Part shown: positions 7,527 through 15,615 of the stretch, piece by piece
Layout: each line of letters begins with the position of its first letter
Numbering within the stretch: position 1 is the stretch's first letter
Source of the DNA: JAGWRI01 sp035700805
GTDB lineage: Bacteria > Gemmatimonadota > Gemmatimonadetes > Gemmatimonadales > Gemmatimonadaceae
Reading direction: 5' to 3'
DNA length: 64,000 nt
Assembly: GCA_035700805.1 (NCBI GenBank)
Contig: DASSOG010000032.1
Location: 62,001 to 126,000, forward strand
Position numbers and translations under genes: made by a program
Notes under the pieces: generated by a model
What the model saw: the letters and a program-made list of their open reading frames with translations, nothing else
The model's database searches: none
What the model was told of the DNA's origin: nothing

Positions 7527-9745
7527 GCGGCACCTCCCGGCGTCACGGGCGTGTACGGCTCACGGGTGCGGCGCCGGCGCGACGCCAGCACGAGCAACCC
7601 GGCGACGATGATGCAGAGGGGGACGCCCACCACGTTGAAGTACTTCACCCCGTCGCGGGTGGCCGTGCTCGTGAACGCCAGCGTGGGTGGGTTGCGGTCC
7701 TTGGCGCGGATGGAGATCAGCGCCTCATCCTGCGCCAGCCAGTCCACCGCGTTCAGCGCGAAGTCCATGTTCGACGGCGAGCGACTGGCCACGGGATCGC
7801 TGACAAAGTCCGAGTTCCCCACCACGATCACCCGGCCGCGCGCGTTGCTGTCGGCCGGCGCCACCTGCACCGCCAGCAGCTTGGGCCCCAGGTCGGTCTG
7901 CGGAAAGTCGCGCGTGGGCTGGATGGACGCCTCCCCGGTGACCACGCCCCCGCCCCGCGTGGTGATGAAGAGCGGCGTGATGTGGAAGCCGCTCACGTGC
8001 GTCGTGTCCACGCTGCTGGGCCAGGTGAGCATGATGTTGTCCACCTGCTGGTTCACCACCGACGACGCCGTGCTCTGCGCGTGCAGGAAGAACGGGTACC
8101 GCGCCAGCACCTGCTGTCCCCCGCTCCCCGAGACGGGGATGATCTCGTTGGCGGCCAGGTCGTAGGCCATGTTGCTCGGGATGGAGACGCCGAACCGCGC
8201 GAGCGCCACGTTCCACCCCACCCGATGCGGCAGCGCGATAGGCATTCGCTGATTGAGCTGCATCCCACTGGACAGCACCAGGGCGCTCCCGCCAGCGCCG
8301 AAGTACCGCGCGAGCTCCGCCACCTCCGGCGCGCTCAGCGAGTCCGGGCTGCCCAGCAAAATCAGCGCCCGCACCTCCGGCCCCAGGTGCGTGGTGTCGC
8401 TGAAGACGATGTTGCGCACCTGGTAGGTGCGCGAAAGCCCCTGCTGCAGCCCCTGCACGGCCGCGTACGGGCCCGAAATGTCGTTGAACAGGGCCACCAC
8501 CGGCTTTTTCGCGCGCGTCAGCGCCCGGATGGCCGCGGCGATCCGGTATTCCAGGTCGCTCGCGCTCTGCACAAAGGGAATGGCCTGCGACTTCCCCTGG
8601 TACTGGATGGCCAGCCCCAGGTACCCGTCCTTCACCTGCAGCGAGGAGCTGCCCACCACGTTGAACTGCACCGGCTGGATGCCCAGGGACGCGGCATCGC
8701 TGCGCGCGGCGGCATCACTGGACGGGTCCCGCACCAGAATACGAATATTGCCATGGCCTGCCGAACGAAGGTCACGGAGCAGGTCATCCACGTCGCGCTT
8801 GAGCAGCGAGACGCTGGTGGGCAGCTCGTCCGACGCGAACTCCTTGATGGTCACCACGTCGCCCAGCCCGCCCACGATCTGCCGAGTGCCCTTGGAGAGC
8901 GTGAACGCGTGGTTCGGCGTGAGGTCCAGCCGGCCGTTGATGTAGCGGCCCAGCAGGTTGATGGTCACGAGCACGGCCACGGTCACCGCCACGCCCAGCC
9001 GCAAGCGTCCCCGGGCGGCCCCGCCCCGCGACAGCTTGCGACCCAGCAGCGCCCCGTATGCCAGCGCCAGGAACACCCCGGCCAGCGACAGGAAGTACAC
9101 CGCGTCGCGCAGGTCTATCACGCCGCGCCCGATATTCTCAAAGTGCGAAATCACGCCCAGCCGGGCCGCGATGGCGCCCAGCGTCGGCGGCAGGCCCACG
9201 ATCAGCGGATTCATCCCCACCAGCACGAGCACGAACATCACCGCCACGGCCAGGATGAACGCCGTGATCTGGCTGCGCGTCAGGCTCGACGCCCACACGC
9301 CCACGCCCGCCAGGCCCAGCGCGAGCATTCCCGCCCCGACATACTGCGCGACCACCGGCCCCCACTGCAGGTTGGCGCCCAAGGCCAGCCCGATCGGGAT
9401 GGGCAGCGTCAGCGCCAGCCCCACCCACAGGAAGCACACGGCGCCCGCGAACTTGCCGAGCAGCAATTCCAATTCCGTGATGGGCTGCGTGAGCACCAGT
9501 TCCAGCACGCCGCTCCGGCTGTCCTCGGCGATGGTCCGCATGGCCACCGCCGGCACGAAGAACAGGAAGAGCCACGGCAGCAGGCTCATCATCGGGCGCA
9601 TGGACGCCTCGCCCGTGAGGTACGCCTGGCGGAAGAACATGAAGGCATTCACGCCCGTGAATACCACCAGCAGCACGTATCCCGTGGGATGGTCGAACAG
9701 CGCCGTCACCTCGCGGCGGGCGACCGTGCGAATGCGCGCGATCAT
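7523..9745 (-). CDS. Fused ABC permease / GldG-like protein (GldF-GldG fusion)
   Basis: A 740-residue protein. Residues 1 to about 245 form an ABC-2 type permease (GldF-like) with six hydrophobic segments, opening with a cytoplasmic helix RIRTVARREVTALFDHPTGY and including AEDSRSGVLELVLTQPI. A further transmembrane helix (VTVAVLVTINLLGRYI) leads into a large GldG-like extracytoplasmic domain (LTPNHAFTLSKGTRQIV and onward), closed by a C-terminal helix and a basic tail. In Bacteroidetes the two parts are separate GldF and GldG proteins; here they are one chain. The ATG at 9745 overlaps the ATPase stop by 4 bases. The longer open frame upstream is overlap with the ATPase gene. Function in this organism is unknown; gliding itself should not be assumed. 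Confidence 0.85.
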   Translation of the reverse strand: MIARIRTVARREVTALFDHPTGYVLLVVFTGVNAFMFFRQAYLTGEASMRPMMSLLPWLFLFFVPAVAMRTIAEDSRSGVLELVLTQPITELELLLGKFAGAVCFLWVGLALTLPIPIGLALGANLQWGPVVAQYVGAGMLALGLAGVGVWASSLTRSQITAFILAVAVMFVLVLVGMNPLIVGLPPTLGAIAARLGVISHFENIGRGVIDLRDAVYFLSLAGVFLALAYGALLGRKLSRGGAARGRLRLGVAVTVAVLVTINLLGRYINGRLDLTPNHAFTLSKGTRQIVGGLGDVVTIKEFASDELPTSVSLLKRDVDDLLRDLRSAGHGNIRILVRDPSSDAAARSDAASLGIQPVQFNVVGSSSLQVKDGYLGLAIQYQGKSQAIPFVQSASDLEYRIAAAIRALTRAKKPVVALFNDISGPYAAVQGLQQGLSRTYQVRNIVFSDTTHLGPEVRALILLGSPDSLSAPEVAELARYFGAGGSALVLSSGMQLNQRMPIALPHRVGWNVALARFGVSIPSNMAYDLAANEIIPVSGSGGQQVLARYPFFLHAQSTASSVVNQQVDNIMLTWPSSVDTTHVSGFHITPLFITTRGGGVVTGEASIQPTRDFPQTDLGPKLLAVQVAPADSNARGRVIVVGNSDFVSDPVASRSPSNMDFALNAVDWLAQDEALISIRAKDRNPPTLAFTSTATRDGVKYFNVVGVPLCIIVAGLLVLASRRRRTREPYTPVTPGGAA

Positions 9746-10746
9746 CGGGCCACCTCCGGCGCGCCCGCGGGCGGCTCGCCGCCGGCCGACGGCCCCTCGA
9801 CCCCCGTCTCGGCAGGGCCCGACCCCGTCAGGAGGCGGAACAGGTCTTCCAGGCTCCCGGCCTCCTGGTGCAGCTCGTACAGCGTCCACCCCTGCTGCTT
9901 GGCCAGCTCAAAGATCGCGGGACGCACGTCGGCGTCGCCGGCGACGGACACCGTGGCCCGGGCGCGGCCGGCCGCGACCTCCTGCATGGTTATGTCGCGC
10001 ACACCGTCCAGCCTGGCCAGCGCCGGTTCCACGCCCGTGCCCGCCACCTCGACATCGATGCGCACCCCCGATGACGCCCGCGTGATGAGCTCGTCCACCG
10101 CGCCGTCGGCCACCAGCTTGCCCCCGTTGATGATGAGCAGACGGGAACACGTATGCTGCACCTCGGGAAGCACGTGCGTGGACAGCATCACGGTGCGCTC
10201 GCGGCCCAGGTGCTCAATGAGGTGGCGGATCTCCACGCGCTGGTTGGGGTCGAGCCCTTCCGTGGGTTCGTCCAGGATCAGCAGGTCGGGCCGGTGCAGG
10301 ATGGCGGCCGCCAGTCCCACCCGCTGCTTGTACCCCTTGGACAGTTCGCCGATGGGCCGGTTGAACACGGCCTGGATGCCGGTGGACTCCACGGCCTCAT
10401 CGATGGCGACGCCGCGCGCCCGGCCGGTGAGTTCGCGCAGGCGCGCGATGAAGTCCAGGTAATCGGCCGCGATCATCTCGCCGTAGAGCGGATTGTTCTC
10501 GGGCAGGAAGCCGATGCGCCGCTTGGCGTCCCGGCCGGCCTCGGCCAGCGGCACGCCGTCAAAGCGGATGGCGCCCGCGTCGGGCTCGAAGATCTGCGTG
10601 ATCATGCGCATGGTGGTGGACTTGCCGGCGCCGTTGGGGCCGAGGAAGCCCACCACCTGGCCGCGATCCACGTCAAAGGAGACGTCGTCCACCGCGGTGA
10701 TTCCGTCAAAGCGCTTTGAGACGCGCTCCAGCGAAAGGAGTGACAT
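9742..10746 (-). CDS. ABC transporter ATP-binding protein (GldA-like)
   Basis: A 334-residue ABC ATPase: Walker A GPNGAGKST at residues 36-44, signature ELSKGYKQR, Walker B LLILDEPTEGLDP, and switch His in STHVLPE. The LSKGYKQRVGLA signature and the roughly 90-residue C-terminal extension are typical of the GldA/CcmA branch serving ABC-2 permeases. The start at 10746 is chosen because MSLLSLERVSKRF begins the domain; the frame upstream lacks homology and no strong ribosome site is visible. It heads the GldA, GldFG, DUF4340 operon and presumably energises that complex. Confidence 0.9.
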   Translation of the reverse strand: MSLLSLERVSKRFDGITAVDDVSFDVDRGQVVGFLGPNGAGKSTTMRMITQIFEPDAGAIRFDGVPLAEAGRDAKRRIGFLPENNPLYGEMIAADYLDFIARLRELTGRARGVAIDEAVESTGIQAVFNRPIGELSKGYKQRVGLAAAILHRPDLLILDEPTEGLDPNQRVEIRHLIEHLGRERTVMLSTHVLPEVQHTCSRLLIINGGKLVADGAVDELITRASSGVRIDVEVAGTGVEPALARLDGVRDITMQEVAAGRARATVSVAGDADVRPAIFELAKQQGWTLYELHQEAGSLEDLFRLLTGSGPAETGVEGPSAGGEPPAGAPEVAR

Positions 10747-10870
10747 GTGAGGGTATGCGGGACGGAGTTGCGGGCTCGCCGGGGGGTGGCGCGGACACCT
10801 GGTGGCCAGCTTGACGGGTCCCGTCCAGGCGACGGGGCCCCCAACACGAAAATGGGGAGAGCCCCGGCTG

Positions 10871-12688
10871 TCAACCCATGTCGGTGGCCGCCTCCAGCCC
10901 AAGCTCATTGGTGGACAGGCTCCGCTCGGCGATCCCGTCCACGCGTTCGTCCTGGTTGCGGCGCAGCGCGCGGATGTTGCGCCGGGCGCGACGGTACGCC
11001 ATGGGCACGAAGATGCGCGCCATGTCCACGTGCGGCCTGGCCGCCTCCGACTCCGGATCGCCGCCCGCGCGTTCAATCTCCCACGTCACGCGCGAGAGCA
11101 CGGCCGTGGCCATGAAGATGTTGATGGCCGCGTTCGCCATGCGCTCCTGCAGGTACTGGCGATCAAAGACCTCCTTGCCGTGCTTCATGATCACGCCTTC
11201 CACGCCCAGCCCCAGGTTCTGCACGGCCTCGGCCACCATCCCCGCTTCCTCGGCCAGCGCCGGGTGCACCAGCTTGAAATTCTGGCGCTTCACCTGGCGC
11301 TTCGCCCGCCCCTTCAGGTAGCTGCCGATAGCGCCGATGGACCGCAGCGGATCCTTGAACGCCTGCCCCAGCGCCTTGAGCCGCTCGGCGGGCTGCTGCA
11401 TCCCCATGAGCGCGATGAGCGCGTGCAGGATCTCGTTGGTGCCCTCGAAGATCAGGTTGATGCGCGAGTCGCGCACCGCCTGCTCATACGGAAACTCTTT
11501 TGAGTACCCGATGCCGCCCGCGATCTGCAGCGCGTCGTTGGACGCGCGGAAGGCGAGCTCGCTGCAGAAGATCTTGACCGCCGCCGTCTCCAGCGAGAAG
11601 TCAATGCCCCCGCGGTCCATCATCCCGCTGGCCACCTGCACCGCCGCGTCCGCCGCGTACACCTCCACCGCGTTGGTGGAAATCTTGCGCCGGATCATCT
11701 CGAACGACCCGATGGACTTGCCGAACTGCTGCCGCTCATTGGCGTGCGCAATGGCCAGGCGCATGATGCGGCGCGCCCCGCGCGCGCTCCCCGCGGCCAG
11801 CCCCAGCCGCCCGGAGTTCAGCACCTCGAGCGCCACGTGGAAGCCCTGCCCCACCGTCCCCAGGCGGTCCTCCACCGGCACCTTCACGTTCTCAAAGAAG
11901 ACGGCGCGCGTGTCGCTGGCCTTGATGCCCATCTTCTGTTCCACCTTGCCCAGCCGCACACCCGGCGCGTGCGCGTCCACGATGAACGCCGTCACGCGCA
12001 GCTTCTGCTTGCCGTCAATCTCCACCGGCACCTTGGCGAACACCGTGAAGATGTCCGCGTAGCCCGCATTGGAGATCCAGATCTTCTGGCCATTGAGCAC
12101 GTAGTGGGTGCCGTCGTCGCTTGGTGCCGCATGCGACTGCATGGCCTGGGCGTCGGAGCCGGACCCCGGTTCGGTGAGGCAGAACGCGGCCACCAGTTCG
12201 CCCGTGGCGCACTTGGGCAGGTACTTCCGCTTCTGTTGCTCGCTGCCAAAGAGTACGATGCCCTTGCAGCCGATGGACTGGTGCGCGCCAAAGTAGACCG
12301 TGAGCGCCGGATCGGTGGCCCCGATCTCGCCGAACACGCGATTGTACACCAGGGCCGTGGCGCCGAACCCGCCATACGCCTCGGGAATGGCCAGCCCCAT
12401 CATGCCCAGTTCGTGCAGGCCGAGTCGCACCTCGTCCGGAAAGCGCCCCTCGTGATCGAAGCGCGCGGAGTCAATGTGCTCCGCGGCGAACGCCCGGAAG
12501 CTGTCGAGGATGGCGTCCAGCGACTCTTTTTCGTCGGAGCTCAGCACCGGAAAGGGGAAGACGAGGTCCTCCGGCAGTTCGCCCAGGAAGACGCCGCGCG
12601 TGAACGACGGATTGACGTCGGGGGCGGCGAGGTGCGGCTGGGCGGCCTTGCCGCCGGCGCCAGGAATCGGTGCTGATGTTGCGGTCAT
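10871..12688 (-). CDS. Acyl-CoA dehydrogenase, very-long-chain type
   Basis: A 605-residue flavoprotein, longer than the roughly 380-residue short-chain enzymes and matching the VLCAD type with an extra C-terminal helical domain. The FAD/substrate segment CLTEPGSGSDAQAMQ and the catalytic-base region RINLIFEGTNEIL are intact. It catalyses the first oxidation step of fatty-acid beta-oxidation. The ATG at 12688 is preferred over a GTG three codons earlier because a GGAG lies 8 bases upstream. It appears to be a single gene with no other beta-oxidation gene nearby. Confidence 0.93.
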   Translation of the reverse strand: MTATSAPIPGAGGKAAQPHLAAPDVNPSFTRGVFLGELPEDLVFPFPVLSSDEKESLDAILDSFRAFAAEHIDSARFDHEGRFPDEVRLGLHELGMMGLAIPEAYGGFGATALVYNRVFGEIGATDPALTVYFGAHQSIGCKGIVLFGSEQQKRKYLPKCATGELVAAFCLTEPGSGSDAQAMQSHAAPSDDGTHYVLNGQKIWISNAGYADIFTVFAKVPVEIDGKQKLRVTAFIVDAHAPGVRLGKVEQKMGIKASDTRAVFFENVKVPVEDRLGTVGQGFHVALEVLNSGRLGLAAGSARGARRIMRLAIAHANERQQFGKSIGSFEMIRRKISTNAVEVYAADAAVQVASGMMDRGGIDFSLETAAVKIFCSELAFRASNDALQIAGGIGYSKEFPYEQAVRDSRINLIFEGTNEILHALIALMGMQQPAERLKALGQAFKDPLRSIGAIGSYLKGRAKRQVKRQNFKLVHPALAEEAGMVAEAVQNLGLGVEGVIMKHGKEVFDRQYLQERMANAAINIFMATAVLSRVTWEIERAGGDPESEAARPHVDMARIFVPMAYRRARRNIRALRRNQDERVDGIAERSLSTNELGLEAATDMG

Positions 12689-12822
12689 GCGATGCACTCC
12701 GATGAAGAGCCGACCTGCGTCTGATGAACCATTGACCCGCCGGCCCCGGAACGCAATCGGGCGGCCCCTGATATGGGGTCGCCCGACCGCGATTCGTGGT
12801 CAAATACCGTGCAACTGGGCGT

Positions 12823-14208
12823 TCAGCCGTTTCCAGGCGGACGCCGGTGAGCCGTGCGCGCGGGTTGCGGCGCGGCCTGGGGCGCAGAGCGAGGGGCGGC
12901 GCGTGGCGCAGCCCGTGGGGCGACGCGTGGCGCAGCCCGTGGGACGGCGCGGGGCTCAGCCCGTGGCGCGGCACGTGGCTCAGTCCGCGGGACCGCGCGT
13001 GGCGCGGGCGCCACTCGCGGAGCGTACTGCCCCTGCGGTTGAGCGCGCGGTTCGGCGACGCGCGGTCGCGCGGTTCGCGTAGGCGTGACCGGTGGACGCG
13101 CGTCCACGTGCGGGGGCGGCTGCACCCTGGAGGGCAGGCTGCGCGTCCAGGAGGTGGACGAGCCGGCCGGCCCCGTGCGCGGCGCCACGTACCCGCCGGG
13201 CGTCACGCGACCGTGGCCGGTGCGTGGCGTGGCCACGCGCGGCTCCGGGGGACGCGGGGCCGGCCCGGTGTGCTGGCCGCCGCCATACGCCACGCCACCC
13301 CGCGGCGGCCGGACGTACGGCCGGTCGTGGAAGCGCACGTTCCGCCCGATGCCGGCGTACACGCGCACGTGCGTGTAGTCGGGACGATGATAGATGACTT
13401 CCGGGTTCCAGTATGGCCGGCGGTACCGCGTGTTCACATAGACCGTGGTGACGCGGATGTACGGCCGGGACCGGGCAATCCAGCCCCCGCCGTACCAGCC
13501 GGTATAGTAGATGCGGCGGGCAGACCAGTTCCAGTCATAGATGAGCCACGCGCCAATGGGGTAGCCCACGCCAAAGCTGAAGTACGTCCGGGGGCCCGGG
13601 TACCGGAACACGGGCCGGAAGTACACCACGGCCGGGTCATATACCGGTACATAAATAATGCGCGCCCGGGCCGGCCAGATGGCGATGTTGCCGGCGTCAT
13701 ACACCACCTGCTGCTGCGGCGTGTCCACCAGGTTGCCCTGTGCGCGGGCGAGCGCGCGCATGTGCTGCACCGACCCCATGAGGTCGGTGGACTGCTGCGC
13801 GTACGCCTGGCCCAGCGTGGTGGTCCAGTCAATGCGCTGGTCCATCATGTTGAGCACCGTGGGATAGTGCGCCACCGCCTTGACGCTCACGTCCCAGTAC
13901 TGCTCATCAATGCCGTCGGTACCGTTGGCCCGCACATACGCGGCCGCGTCCGCCACCTGGTCGGGAAACGTCGCGGCCAGGAGCACCTGGGCCAGCAACG
14001 GATCGGGATAGAGGGCGATGGGCGCCACCAGGTTGTCCAACTGGTCGGGTGAGAAGCTGGCCGCGGCGCCCTGGGCGTACGGCTGCCCGGGATCCTGCGC
14101 CGCCAGCGTGGCGACCGGCAGGGAGAGCGCCCCGAACGCCACGAACACTCCGAGCGCAACGGCGCGCGCGGAACTCCGCAGCAGCGGGATGGACCGGATG
14201 TAGCGCAT
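12823..14208 (-). CDS. DUF3300 family exported protein with Pro/Arg/Ala repeat tail
   Basis: A 461-residue protein. The ATG at 14208 is preceded by GGAGG at 6 bases spacing and begins a signal peptide (about 32 residues, ending TLAAQDP). Residues about 45-230 match DUF3300: APIALYPDPLLAQVL, ATFPDQV, MMDQRIDWTTTLGQA, and IIYVPVYDPAVVY. The rest is Tyr/Arg-rich and then becomes a low-complexity tail of xxPR units. Probably secreted or periplasmic; no catalytic motif is recognised. Divergent from the TDT transporter. Confidence 0.85.
   Translation of the reverse strand: MRYIRSIPLLRSSARAVALGVFVAFGALSLPVATLAAQDPGQPYAQGAAASFSPDQLDNLVAPIALYPDPLLAQVLLAATFPDQVADAAAYVRANGTDGIDEQYWDVSVKAVAHYPTVLNMMDQRIDWTTTLGQAYAQQSTDLMGSVQHMRALARAQGNLVDTPQQQVVYDAGNIAIWPARARIIYVPVYDPAVVYFRPVFRYPGPRTYFSFGVGYPIGAWLIYDWNWSARRIYYTGWYGGGWIARSRPYIRVTTVYVNTRYRRPYWNPEVIYHRPDYTHVRVYAGIGRNVRFHDRPYVRPPRGGVAYGGGQHTGPAPRPPEPRVATPRTGHGRVTPGGYVAPRTGPAGSSTSWTRSLPSRVQPPPHVDARPPVTPTRTARPRVAEPRAQPQGQYAPRVAPAPRAVPRTEPRAAPRAEPRAVPRAAPRVAPRAAPRAAPRSAPQAAPQPARTAHRRPPGNG
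12865..12996 (-). repeat. Imperfect 12-base coding repeat (xxPR units)
   Basis: About eleven consecutive four-residue units of the form AVPR, TEPR, AAPR, AEPR, VAPR encode the C-terminal tail of the DUF3300 protein. The DNA shows matching 12-base imperfect repeats rich in cgtggcgc. Such tracts can expand or contract by slippage. Confidence 0.75.
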
Positions 14209-14274
14209 GAGCACCTCCGTCATCTGGAGAACCCTACGTCATGTGGTCCGCGATGTCCAGATGGGCCACGGATT

Positions 14275-14280
14275 TGTATA
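14275..14280 (-). promoter_or_regulatory. Candidate -10 element upstream of the DUF3300 gene
   Basis: TATACA on the minus strand, about 65 bases before the DUF3300 start, lies in a relatively AT-rich patch (14265-14335) of an otherwise very GC-rich 211-base divergent intergenic region (14209-14419). No convincing -35 was found. This patch is the likeliest control region for the two divergent genes; nothing else is seen there. Confidence 0.3.
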
Positions 14281-14419
14281 CACCATCGCAAGTGAATGTT
14301 GCACTATCGTTTAAAGGACAGTCTTTGTACCGCCAAGTGGCCGATCCGGCGGTTGACGCGAGAGCCGTTCACTCACGTGGACATCAGGTGATTCCGAACG
14401 ACACAGCAGGCACCTCCGC

Positions 14420-15580
14420 ATGGCGCCCGGCGTTCCGCTGCGGCATGGTTCCCGACGCCCGCCACCCCAACCCCCGCCCGAGGTCCATGTGATCCACCCG
14501 CCGCCGACATTGCCCGCACGGCGCGCCCCACTGCGCGAGGCACTCGCCGACCTGCACCCCGGCTACTTCGCCGTCGTGATGGCCACCGGCATCATCTCGG
14601 TGGCGGCGGAGCTCCTGCAGGTGCCGGCGCTGGCCCAGCCGCTGTACTACGTCAACATCGTGCTCTACGCGGTACTCGGCGCGCTGCTGCTGACCCGCCT
14701 CACGCTCTTTCCCCGGCGCGTGATGCACGACCTGGGCGACCACCTGCGCGGCGCGGGTTTCTTCACCGTCGTCGCCGCCACCTGCGTGCTGGGCCAGCAG
14801 GTGGTGCTGGTGGCCCACCGTCCGCAGGCGGGCGCGTGGCTCTGGGTGGCCGGCGCCGTGCTGTGGGGTCCGCTGATCTACGGGTTCCTGACCGCCGCGA
14901 TGGTGACGCGGCGCAAGCCGACCCTGGATCGAGGCATCAGCGGCTCCTGGCTGCTGGCCGTGGTGGCCACGCAGGCGCTTTCGCTGCTGGGCGCCCTCGT
15001 GGTGCGCGGGACGATCCCGTGGCGCCAGCCGTTCTTCCTGCTGACGCTGAGCCTGTACCTGGTGGGCTGCCTGCTCTACCTGATCATTATCACACTTATC
15101 TTCTACCGACTGGCGTTCTTCGCGGTGGACGTGCACACCCTGTCGCCGGCCTTCTGGATCAACATGGGCGCCGTCTCCATCTCCACCGCCGCCGGCGCCA
15201 CGCTGCTGGCGGACCTGTCCGCGTGGCCCATGCTGCTGGACCTGGCGCCGTTCGTGAAGGGCGTCACGCTCGCCTTCTGGGCCGTGGCCACCTGGTGGAT
15301 TCCGCTGCTGCTCCTGCTGGGCGCGTGGCGCCACCTGTACCGGCGGTTCCCCATCCGGTACAACATGCACTACTGGGCCATGGTCTTCCCGCTGGGGATG
15401 TACGCCGCGGCCACCGCGCGCCTGTCGTACACGGCGAGCCTGCCGTTCATCCTGCCGCTGGCGCGCGTCTTCCTGTACGGCGCGGCGCTGGCGTGGGTGC
15501 TGGCCGCGGCGGGGCTGACGCATCGGCTGGTCAGTATCGGTCGAGGGCTTCCGGCCGACGCGGACGCCGGGGTGCCTTGA
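14420..15580 (+). CDS. TDT-family transporter (TehA/SLAC1-like)
   Basis: A hydrophobic protein of 386 residues with about ten membrane spans. The PGYFAVVMATGIISVAAELL opening is the hallmark of the tellurite-resistance/dicarboxylate transporter family. SISTAAGATLL and a late MHYWAMVFPLGMYAAAT are also typical of the family. The start is uncertain: ATG at 14420 gives a Pro/Arg-rich extra N-terminus, while GTG at 14489 (with AGGT just upstream) would give 363 residues starting VIHPPPTLPARRAPL. Members transport C4-dicarboxylates, sulfite or anions such as chloride; the substrate here cannot be predicted. Confidence 0.88.
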   Translation: MAPGVPLRHGSRRPPPQPPPEVHVIHPPPTLPARRAPLREALADLHPGYFAVVMATGIISVAAELLQVPALAQPLYYVNIVLYAVLGALLLTRLTLFPRRVMHDLGDHLRGAGFFTVVAATCVLGQQVVLVAHRPQAGAWLWVAGAVLWGPLIYGFLTAAMVTRRKPTLDRGISGSWLLAVVATQALSLLGALVVRGTIPWRQPFFLLTLSLYLVGCLLYLIIITLIFYRLAFFAVDVHTLSPAFWINMGAVSISTAAGATLLADLSAWPMLLDLAPFVKGVTLAFWAVATWWIPLLLLLGAWRHLYRRFPIRYNMHYWAMVFPLGMYAAATARLSYTASLPFILPLARVFLYGAALAWVLAAAGLTHRLVSIGRGLPADADAGVP

Positions 15581-15615
15581 CCCGGCGCCCGCCGCGCCCG
15601 ACTCTTACCGTTGAG

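Noticed and set aside
7982..10462. An 826-codon plus-strand open frame opposite the GldFG/GldA genes
   Set aside because: Composition is dominated by His, Arg, Gln, Gly and Pro with no domain, typical of the antisense frame of a GC-rich gene; the minus-strand genes have full families and coupled starts.
14241..14492. An 83-codon plus-strand frame in the DUF3300/TDT intergenic region
   Set aside because: It lacks a ribosome site, has ordinary shadow composition and overlaps the TDT start; the region is better seen as a divergent control region.
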